Shown here: piece by piece, positions 55,523 through 64,000 of the stretch
Layout: every line of letters begins with the position of its first letter
Position numbering within the stretch: the first letter of the stretch is position 1
NCBI RefSeq assembly: GCF_010093595.1
Contig: NW_022985441.1
Coordinates: 806,132-870,131 of the forward strand
Reading direction: 5' to 3'
Source of the DNA: Mytilinidion resinicola
Lineage: Eukaryota; Ascomycota; Dothideomycetes; Mytilinidiales; Mytilinidiaceae
DNA: 64,000 nucleotides
Program-made: the position numbers and the translations under genes
The notes under the pieces: model-generated
The model's database searches: none
Told to the model about the DNA's origin: nothing
What the model saw: the letters and a program-made list of their open reading frames with translations, nothing else

Positions 55523-58500
55523 CTAGGTGTTGCTCGACGTGCCTGGCCACCCGTATCCGTCTCCATTAATTTTGTCTTGAGCATGAGTGGCCGTGTCGTC
55601 GTCGTCGTCGTTGTCGTCGTCGTTGTCGTCGTCGTCGTCTTCATCACCACTTTCGTCATCATCCCAATCCCGATCGACCGCCCCAAGCAGCATTTTCAAG
55701 ACGTTTCCATCACATGAAGTTGTGTCCACAATGTCCCTGTAGCACCCCGCACACTTAGTGCTTGCTTTCCCATATACTTTGAAAACTTCATGCCGGGAAC
55801 TTACTTGTCTAATTTGAGCTCTTTGTGATTGTCTATCATCCGAAGCCGCTTCATACCAATATCATCGTGGCCAAACCGGACGAACTGTATGCCCGCTTGT
55901 CCATCAAGCAAACCCCGGTTCGAAAGCTCATTGACAAGAATTCTGATCGGTTCATCGACTCCACAAATGGGTTCTGGTTTATCTTGCCAAACGCCGTCAG
56001 TGAGGATATAAATACTGATAGGATGGAGCTTTTGTGTCGCCCCCAAAAAGCTCAAGCGAGACCTTGGGCGATTTGCATCGAGGCTTTGAATCTTTGCCCT
56101 GTAGCCTTGCGTGATATTTCCCAAGCTGTTTTTGATGTTGCAACGACCACCTAGTGTTGCTTCTCGCCTTTCCACCAGGCTGGCAAGTGGTGTCGTGTTT
56201 TTGTTGTGAAACTTCTCGGGAGAACTAGTGAAATACAGGTCAAGTCCGTCGGGATCTACTCGTTTGACAAGCCAAGCCAACGCCTCAAATACCCGTTTCA
56301 GCTTTGGCCAATACGGTTTCATGGACGCAGAGTCGTCAATAAGAAATATCTGGTAGATTTAGCAAGAATCCCGGTACAGCATCGGTTGACATACATGATC
56401 CCGGTCATTCAACCTCTGCAAATACTTGTCGCCATTCAAGGGAGGACTAGAACCACGACCTTTCTTTTTTTTCCAGTTGTGTACTTCTTGGACGGATAGG
56501 TTGGGGCGCTTCCCCCGAACCAGGTCTTCGGCAATTGTGCCGTCGTTTCCAGCAGTAGCTCTTGAGTTGTCGCGAGCGGGTGATAGTAAGCGAGGGCTAT
56601 ATTCGCCATCTCCCTCGTCTCTTATGGGCGTTTTGCCGTTTGCAGTATTAGCTCTCGAAACACCGCGATAACGCAACTTATAATCAAGTGCATATTCATG
56701 TTCCCGCTCGGTTGGTGCGCCGTTCTTTTGAGACGGTAGAGTCGCAGTGGATTGCGCAATGGTCGAAGCAAAAAGGTTTGTTCCTCGCATAGTACTCCGA
56801 GAACTGAGAGCGCTTGGCTCGAAGGATTCAGAGTCTAAGGAGTCATGTTCCCAGCTGACTGCTCTTCCGAAGGCTGACGCTCCATTCGGGGGGTTGGACC
56901 GCCCATTGTAAGACAGCTGCGAGCTACCAGAAAGTTCCGAACCAGTCCGTCTCTGCTTTGAAAGTAAACCCCGGGAGCTCCTTGAGGGGTAAGAATGTGT
57001 AAGTTTTAGTCCCGCATGTTCTGGTGGAACGTATGGAGGCTTTCGAGGGGGGACGACTGGACTACCGACGGTCTGCATGATCTTGGGATATTTCTTTTCT
57101 CTCGCCTTCTTCAAGATCCGCTGTGAGTTTCTGTGGACGTGTACCGCATTGAATCGGTTGGTGTCCACCAGCATGTTGTCAATGAGCGGAACGACGTATT
57201 CTGTGATGTGATCGATGTTCATACGTCGCTTCTCGAGTATGTCTTCGTGCATGTGACCTACTGCCTTAAGGACATGCGTGCCATTGTGGAAGCAACCACT
57301 ATAGCCAGCTTCTGTAAGACCTGGCAGCTCACCTATCTCAATCGTACGAAGATTTTGGTAGTGCTTGAGACCAGGCATTCCCCGCACAACCCATACAACA
57401 GCCTCGCTGAACAGACAGCCTAGGGACCATATGTCGATTTCAGGGGATATCTCTAAGGCGGTCCGTTCCATGAATCGATCTGACCTGCAGCATTCGGGAG
57501 CGCCTACACAGACTTAGTCAACAGAGCGCTTCATGTACACAACGCTACTCACTGTACATGGGCGTACCGCACATGTCTTTCCCGGTGAGATGGCTGAGAC
57601 CTAAATCGGCAAGCTTGAAAGTACATTCGTAATCTGACTCGCTTGTCCCCTTGCAAACAAGAACATTCGCGGCTTTGATGTCTTGGTGAACCCTTAGGGT
57701 TTTTAGTGCTTGTTTTCATATCAAATTGAAAAGGGTGTCTGTTTTCGTACCTTTGTAAACTGGGCGGGCCATTTCCACCACGTTTCAACTCATGTATTCT
57801 TTGGAGAGGTTGGACGATCTTGAAAAGATTGTCCCAGAAATTTATGATGTCTACTTCAGCGGAAGGTGGTTCCACGTTTTCGAAAAACTCTTGAAGATTC
57901 CCACTATCCGCATACTCGAGGATGATATTATACGTCCCACCTTGACTGTAAGCCCCGTAAAATGCAATCATATTCTCCTCGAATTTTCTAGGACTCATAA
58001 GTTGAATGAAGGCGTCTACCTCGTTCTGGTAGTTTTTTTCGGCCTCGCTGACGAAGTAGGTCTTCAGGACGAATGTATCCGTGAGGGGTCGGCCATTTGG
58101 AGCCTAAAAAAGAGGTGGCGTGTCAGCGGATAGTAGGAACAAGTTGATTTGGCTCATTCTTGTATATAAACGTACCCTTTCAACCAGATGATTGTAGGCG
58201 TCGTGCAATTTGATTTTGTAGATGGCGGCGCTTCCTCCACTTCCCAGCTCCTTCTTCTCGATGATGGGAAGTATTAGATCCTCGTCGAGAACACTGCCTT
58301 TTAGCTTCTGGGTGAAGTCGAGAGCACAAAATTGCCATTGTGCTTTGTAGAACGATGGGAAAAAGTCGTTGGAATCGGCAACGCTCGGCCAATGGGAAGG
58401 TCGGTGATTCAAAGACGTAATAGGCAAGATTTTATCTTCAAGGTCCGAGTGCTGAAGGAAGTGCTTGATATATTCAGCTTTCCCGATGATTATAAGGATG

Positions 58501-58718
58501 GCGAAAACTCGTAGATAATGCTCCAAGACGTTTGCAGCGTCTATGACTCCTGGAAGAGCGGCGAGAAGCTGTGTCACGCGGCGTTGATCCAGATAGGCCT
58601 CCAGCAAGTCGAGAGGTACGAACTCTTTCTGCGAAAAGTCACAGGTCACCGAGTTGCGGACAAATTGTCTGAAAGCTCTGATATATGGGTTGTGATCAGG
58701 CTGCACAGAGGCGGCCAT
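55523..58718 (-). CDS. protein kinase-vWA domain fusion with acidic tail
   Basis: Six exons: 58718-58176, 58103-57751, 57692-57553, 57503-56395, 56349-55805 and 55736-55523, giving 967 residues. An N-terminal helical region (1-150, MAASVQPDHNPYIRAFRQFV) precedes the kinase. Kinase landmarks: KKELGSGGSAAIYKI (Gly loop, about 155-168), FVLKTY (ATP Lys), VHQDIKAANVLV (HQD in place of HRD, catalytic Asp kept), KLADLGLS (DLG in place of DFG, Asp kept) and MYSAPECC (APE). Residues 450-700 are Ser/Pro-rich linker. A vWA domain starts FLIDDSASMKPYW with an intact MIDAS D-x-S-x-S, then SIYILTDGVWQDKP and GIQFVRFGHDD, and finishes DIVDTTSCDGNVLKMLLGAV. The tail is a poly-Asp/Asn run encoded by a GTC/GTT microsatellite (55594-55645). 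Such kinase-vWA proteins are known in filamentous ascomycetes; role unknown. Confidence 0.87.
55594..55645. repeat. trinucleotide repeat coding the poly-Asp tail
   Basis: An imperfect GTC tandem with GTT interruptions on the plus strand, coding Asp and Asn on the minus strand near the C-terminus of the kinase-vWA protein. Repeat number is likely to be polymorphic. Confidence 0.85.
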
Positions 58719-59775
58719 TGCAAGGAGCGCGCAACGTTCGGATGGAGAGATACGAGGGAATGAGCCGTGAAGGTTGCATTGATAAGGTTGGGGGGGCACA
58801 TGCCTGGGCCGGCGCGGTGTGTCTTGCGATGAAGCGGAAGATGGGGGAGAACGATGTGTACTGAGGGGAACTGCAATACCAAATGTCGCCCCGCCAACCT
58901 AGAAGCAGCTCTACGCGCACGCGGCTGATAATGAGGGCGGCCAAGGTCGACTCAGCCGCCCTGCAGGTCAGGCCGCGTGATCGTTGATCGGGTTCGCCTC
59001 GAAGCTTCCACATGAGCAACAAACGCCTTCAGGAAATTGAACTTGAAGGAGAGAGACTATGCAGTAAAAAGCTGAAAAAACTAACCTCTCCTAGTAGCAA
59101 AGACTAGCTCATGGGATGTTCAGTTGCGGTACATCTGCTTGGGCAAAGAGCAAATGGTGGTAGAATATTCTAGGTGAACAGCCACGCTCCGCGAGGCAGA
59201 GAGCCGCCATATCTGCCTTGCCTGCTATTGAGCTGCGTATAGCACTAGCTCATACTAATCAATATACGAAAAAGCTGCGCCTAATTCCGGTCTTGTCGTG
59301 AAGGAAAAGCAGTAGAGATGGATGCCTTCCATCCTTGAAACAAATGTTCCGTTAGAGTTACACTGCCCCCTTAGCTTGTCTTCTCTTTCTTGGATCAACT
59401 CCTACCCACCCCTGGTACAAGGCGACTGCGCCTAGTAGTCCGTAGACCTTTTTGCGGATTACGCCCTAGGCTTTCACTTTAGGCTATGAGAAAATCAGGC
59501 AGGCTCTAGGATTTAGTCTCGAGTCAAAGACAACGACCGGTTTGATGTATTTCATATACAGACCCGAGCTTCTTTGCGCGAAATTACTTCTGTTTCTGCA
59601 AAAGAACGGCCGATGCCCTACAAAACATTCCCCGGATACTTCACACCCCGACTTATTAGTTGCTACTATGTACGAGCTGCCTCTGTACATAGTTCCCATC
59701 GTAGATTTATTGATTGCATCTCTAATAACCAGTTTGGTAGTGTCTTTAGTACACCTAACCGCATACTCAGGACAT
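58719..59775. other. intergenic, kinase-vWA promoter side
   Basis: No gene recognised. Frames at 59484-59841 overlap each other on both strands and have no domain. The AT content rises toward the repeat at 59776. Confidence 0.4.
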
Positions 59776-59940
59776 AAAAAAAGTAGCACTCTTAGTTTGA
59801 ATAAGCCGCTAGGCCGTGTACGTGTGTATGCCACTGCTTAGAGTTTTTGAATGCATTCTTGGAAAGTTAAGCACGACGAAAGCTCTTTACCTTGAACCGT
59901 TTTGTTGAAACACTCTAAGCAGTGGCAGACAGGTGTACGC
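59776..59940. mobile_element. short TIR-bounded repeat, copy B
   Basis: The inward-facing arms GTGTACGTGTGTATGCCACT (from 59816) and ...GCAGTGGCAGACAGGTGTACGC (to 59940) are inverted copies with the shared core GCCACTGCTTAGAGT. The leader AAGTAGCACTCTTAGTTT and a diverged spacer (AATGCATTC...TTTACCTTG) align with copy A at 1669-1843, so these are two dispersed members of one family 58 kb apart. No coding capacity. Arms are more alike here than in copy A. Confidence 0.65.
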
Positions 59941-60242
59941 TTCAGGCAGCATGCTCAATGAGGATGTGTCTAAATTCGGGTGGTTGAGCCCAGTTCCCTC
60001 TTCACCAGCCACCTCAACCGGTGTATATAGCTAGCCGCTGTGCTGCCCTCACAATACAACTTTTACAATAAGCTTCTCTTCCTCCCGAGTTTTGACAGTG
60101 TGCGACTATTTTCGCGCTTAGCGTGCTGCATCGTCTCTTCTACCTGTTATCAGACAAGCAAGAGAAAACGGTAACATAGAATTCAAGGAAAAGTTTACGA
60201 ATGTAGATCAAGATGCTTCATCGTAAAATCAGAAGACTGTGG
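59941..60242. other. 3' flank of CorA-like gene
   Basis: 302 bases between the repeat and the stop codon of the CorA-like gene. Nothing recognised. Confidence 0.35.
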
Positions 60243-62448
60243 TTAGGCCGCTTCGCAGAGCTCGTCTTCAGCTGAGACCCATGGCTCTGAACGGTCGCCC
60301 CTTTTCACCCACCAGTAAACAATGTACCAAGCAATGAAGGTAACGAACATTAGGGGGATGCATATTTCCATATACAACTGGAGTCCTTGGAACTGAAAGG
60401 CTTTCGTTTCATGACCCTGATTATCTGTGCTAAATTTGATGATATCCGTGCTGAAGATTGTCTAAGGCCCAGGTCTTAGCCATCGTTTATCTGTTCAAGA
60501 TGCGCGTTTACTTACTGCAATGAATGTTCCTGGTAGGAAGAACAGGGTGACTAGGGTAATGATGCGCATTGAAACGGTTTCCTGCTTAGTCTTCCGAGCG
60601 ATTTCATGCATACTAGTGGTCATTTTTTCCATATGGTGGGCGGATAGCTGAGACTTTCGGGCGAAGAACTCGCTTGCCTTCATACTTCGGTATTGTAAAA
60701 TGCCATAGAGCTATTCATTCAGCATTAGACTTAGAGTTAGGGATTCTTCATTAGAGGAGTCTTACTAAACTTTTCCGTTCAGCTAGCAGACACAGGAGAG
60801 TCTCGGTCCGTGACAGCTGCATTCGGAGGTCCTTCTCCACACCCGAAATGCATTTCTCAAACCTCGCGAACTCAGAATGGCACTTTAGACTAATCTCAGA
60901 AGGGAATTGGGGATCCCTGATCACAGAGCGATAGTGTTCCTTCAAATCACGCAGTACTTCGCTATTAAGTTTGAGCACTAAGAGCACTTCATTGGTTTTC
61001 TCTTCGATGTACTGTATTCGTTGAAGATCGCTGAATGAGAAGTCGTCTTTCAACGTTGAGGAGCCTTCATTCTGGACCCTTGGGGGCAAAGTTAGACGGT
61101 CAGCCCTCATTATAGAAGGGTTCTTCCGTGGTTCGGTTTTCTCCCTTAAGGGTTCGGGGAGGTTTGCGGTTTCCTCTTGTTGTTTTCGCAATGAAAGTTT
61201 CGAGGAGAGTGTCTTCCAGCTGCTTTCTGTCATCATTGTTGCAGTTCGAGCTTGAGAGAAGGTCGATAGTGCTCCCGTTGGAGCTCTCGATAAGACAGAG
61301 GACTGCCCAGATTTCGTCCGCGACGGTGTCGAAAAGGCGTCGGCTCCACTAGTTGAGGATATTGGAAACATTCCGCTCGGAGTTTTTGGACTTATTGGGC
61401 TTGGACCATTAATAGACACTGGGCTAGGGGTCTCGTCGATTGGCGCTGAAAGGGCCTTTCGGGTTACACTCTGAGCTTCTCTCTCTAAATCGTTCAAGTA
61501 CCAGCGCCAATTTTCTCCCGACCAATTACAGAATATCAAATGCGTTGCAAGGGCTGACGCAAAAGCACCACTGGTTGAATCGAAAGACCTTGGGTTCAAC
61601 GCTTGAAGCTGTTTTGATGCTTCCGAGATTCTTCTTTTTAGAAGTTTGTTTCCTTTCACGTTGATCCAGAGTGTGCCGCCGGACGTAATGTCGAAAGAAT
61701 GATATATCGTCGTCTGTCGAATGGACCAAGGTAAATCCACCTGCCCTTTCGAGGGTTCTACTGATCGCAGGTTGTAACATAGACGCATCGAACGTCCTGA
61801 GCGTCCTATTTCTGAGACACAAAGGCCTCCATCGGCATTGCTGAGATAGTCGTCGTCTCGGAACCCACTGAAATGAGAATCCTGGGCTTGTTCTTGCGCT
61901 CCGAACGGGAAAACAAAATCTAATAACGGAGCCATAACTTGGAAATAGGTGAGAGCAAATGTGAACATCCGATGTGAAACGCGAAGTCGATCTCGAGAAT
62001 GAAGGGCGTGAATGAACCTGAAAATGTCAGCAGGAGTGCCCCAAGGGTCGATTAGTCGCAAACCCCGCGAACTACCCAGACTCACATGAACCGACAGCGA
62101 GGATCAGTATGGCGAGGTTCAATGGCTTTCCGCACATGTTCTTTAAGTTCGTTCGTATTTGCTACACAAATAGCTCGGAATTCTGCGATGGTGAAATAAG
62201 CTTATTGACTCATGTATTAAGAGCTTGCCACACTCACCATCGTCCCCATCATTCAGATCGAAGAAATCAAGAGCTGCTTTATTCTCCTCGCTAAACAGCC
62301 GGTCTTTCTCGTCTTGAAGGCGGTCAAAGTAGGTTTTGAGAGCATGCGGCGAACAGTAGTGGCGCACAAGGTTTTGTGGATAGCTTTCGAATCTTTCACA
62401 GGAACTGATAAGTTGATCCATTGGAAATGAACTACGACTCTCATACAT
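60243..62448 (-). CDS. CorA-like two-TM membrane protein
   Basis: Five exons: 62448-62238, 62182-62086, 62017-60766, 60710-60516 and 60461-60243, giving 657 residues. The start MYESRSSFPMDQLISSCERF continues FESYPQNLVRHYCSPHALKT, then CRFMFIHALHSRDRLRVSHR and MFTFALTYFQVMAPLLDFVF, a conserved fungal N-terminal module. The middle is Ser/Thr-rich. A helical stretch (QRIQYIEEKTNEVLLVLKLN to KDLRMQLSRTETLLCLLAER) and LLYGILQYRSMKASEFFARK resemble the long CorA stalk helix. Two C-terminal membrane helices are RIITLVTLFFLPGTFIATIF and CIPLMFVTFIAWYIVYWWVK. The Gly-Met-Asn motif that forms the Mg2+ filter in true CorA is absent; the loop reads G-T-F-I-A-T. So metal transport is doubtful. Fungal members of this group often sit near HET-type genes, but none is seen here. 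Confidence 0.82.
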
Positions 62449-63630
62449 CACAAATCATTCCCTTGGTGGTCCTTTAAAGGACTGTTTCCAAGAAAGGCTG
62501 AGAAACACTGCCCCCAAAAAATAATCACGCCGCGTTGCCGAGTTGCCCCTTACCTGCAAGGCTCCTGCGAAGGTGGCTCAGATGCCAACGCCTGAAAAAA
62601 CTCATTCGTGTCCCCTCCGTTCTTGCCACGCTCAAATGGGCGACTGGTCCAGCCTTAATCATCATCGCTTGGGTCCCCGAAACGCAGGTCGCGAATGTTA
62701 TTCCTATCTACCTGTCATTTCGTGAGGCTCATTAGCTCGTGAGTTCTGCTGTCTCAATGTTCAGTGGTCCGCACATCAGATAGTTTTTCAGGAATTAAAA
62801 ATATATATTCTCCATTTTGGACCTTGCTTGGCTATTAGGTTAATGACTGCGAACTCATTGAAGAGAAACTGACCTCAGTAGAGAAGTTGTAGTCTCCATA
62901 TTTCTTAATAAGGTAACCTTCGAGGGCATCCTGCCTAAGTCGGTATGTGGGAAAAGTGTCCAAAACCCAGTTCATGGTTTCGGGTGAGACGGGAAAGGCC
63001 GAATGCGCAGGCGTGGGGTTAACTAGAGAACGGCAGATCACACCGTCGAGGCAGAAAATCAATTGAGTAAACAACCGGTGAGCAAGATGCGGAGGTAGCG
63101 GTAAGGCGAATCGACAAAAGCGAAAAAATTGGGCTGATCATCTAGCTGAGTGATGAATATTTATTGCCTCAGCTCATTGACGGCGACCGTATCTGAGGCT
63201 CAACTGCCGCTCGTAGAGAAGGCAACTCGTAGCCTTGTGACGGCAGCAATGCAATCACGTATACTTTACAGGACCCAATCAATGAACGATCTGTGTGTGT
63301 CTTGCAGAAACAGCAACCATTCTGAACCCGTTTATACTGCGAGTGGTCCACGTGGCTCCAGCCTTCATCGGAAACTACAAGGGCGGTCCTTGACAAAAGA
63401 GGCTTCTGATGTAAAGCGATAAGGCCACTGGAGAAGCCGTTTCCAAGCAGTGAAGATGCTTGATGAGGCTCATGCGCGAGAGGTTGACTGAACATGTGTT
63501 CTATGATGATTCGAACAAGAAGGTTTGTTCGAAATTTGGCTGCGGATTCGACTCTCTGCCTACGGAGTGTTATGCAAGCCTAATTCAAGTCTACAGCTCT
63601 ACATTTATTCACCTGTTAATGGATCATAAC
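62449..63630. other. intergenic, no supported gene
   Basis: About 1.2 kb upstream of the CorA-like gene. A minus-strand frame at 62835-63074 contains PTYRLRQDALEGYLIKKYGD, which looks protein-like, but it is short, lacks clear splice partners and has no domain I can name. Confidence 0.3.
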
Positions 63631-64000
63631 TTAGCTCCCAGCATCGACATCGTGCCGGACTCTCCTCGCGCAAGGCTCTCTGTCCTCCTCAGCGCCTCGC
63701 TTGGGTATCATGGCCAGCGGCGAACCCTCGCTCCGTACATCTTCCTTATCGAAAGGTTTGAGCATCTTAGCGAAGTCATTTTTCACAACCAGCTTCTGAT
63801 GGAGCGCCTCATCATCTAGCTTCGTAACCTCGCTATCCGAGTAATCATTATTATGGCCAACCTGCTCTTCAAGCTCTCCTTCACTAATGCTAATGGCTAC
63901 GAAGCGTCGTCGAATTAAGGTCGCGATCTTGCCACCTAGGTAGTGGTTTCAATAGCCACAAGTATCGAAACGGGCCATACCAAAGATTTTGTCCCCTTCC
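63631..64000 (-). pseudogene. interrupted unrecognised reading frame at window edge
   Basis: From the right edge the minus strand reads KIFGMARFDTCGY, a TGA (63951-63949), then without a frame change NHYLGGKIATLIRRRFVAIS, ISEGELEEQVGHNNDYSDSE and VTKLDDEALHQKLVVKNDFA, ending at TAA 63633-63631. About 105 codons are open after the TGA, with a charged, protein-like composition. TGA would restore to Trp by one base change. It may be the 3' end of a decayed gene running out of the window, or an exon whose intron ends at CTAG just before GTGGC. No family is recognised. Confidence 0.35.

Noticed and set aside
59350..59480. Possible transposase remnant near copy B of the TIR repeat
   Set aside because: Translations in all frames gave no transposase motif.

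Overview
This is a 64 kb piece of nuclear chromosome from a filamentous ascomycete (Pezizomycotina). The evidence is the dense, both-strand gene layout, introns of about 45-190 bp with GT..CTAAC/CTGAC..AG signals, and the gene content: COP9 subunit 7, Clr2, Erg2, a GH45-CBM1 cellulase, DUF6536 and CorA-like membrane proteins, Dal5-type transporters. The BTB proteins ending in a D-R-C-Q-W/F-H-D-H motif suggest a Dothideomycete, but that placement is inference. All exon borders were set by eye from splice motifs, frame continuity and family conservation, and the multi-exon models close in frame.

Layout. 1-5 kb is an accessory patch: a gutted Dal5-type transporter pseudogene fused to a BTB gene tail, then two more BTB copies, interleaved with TIR-like repeats. 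5.4-19.6 kb is housekeeping: CSN7, an unrecognised acidic protein, an Artemis/Pso2-type nuclease, mitochondrial D-lactate dehydrogenase, a Ser-rich unknown and a small cupin. 20.8-30.5 kb holds a secreted Thr-rich protein, an MFS transporter with a very long N-terminal extension, an acetamidase-like amidase and an intact Dal5-type transporter divergent from it. 30.9-37.6 kb holds Clr2 and a SNF2/PHD remodeller, head to head. 38-46.4 kb holds Erg2, an 11-exon DUF6536 membrane protein, Rrp7 and an SCP2 sterol-carrier protein ending in a peroxisomal signal. 46.4-49 kb is gene-poor with a quinone-oxidoreductase relic. 49-64 kb holds a small polytopic membrane protein, an F-box-like protein, a GH45-CBM1 cellulase broken by stop codons, a protein kinase-vWA fusion with a poly-Asp tail, a CorA-like protein and an interrupted reading frame at the right edge.

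The window is not one pathway cluster. The suggestive groupings are the Clr2/SNF2-PHD divergent pair (silencing and remodelling), the amidase/Dal5-transporter divergent pair (uptake and hydrolysis of a small amide or acid), and the BTB-repeat patch, which looks like a site of recent duplication and rearrangement. Two short-repeat families are present: a TA-flanked element at 39.6 kb and a longer repeat with copies at 1.7 kb and 59.8 kb. No tRNA, rRNA, CRISPR or prophage feature was seen. The window ends inside unannotated DNA on both sides.
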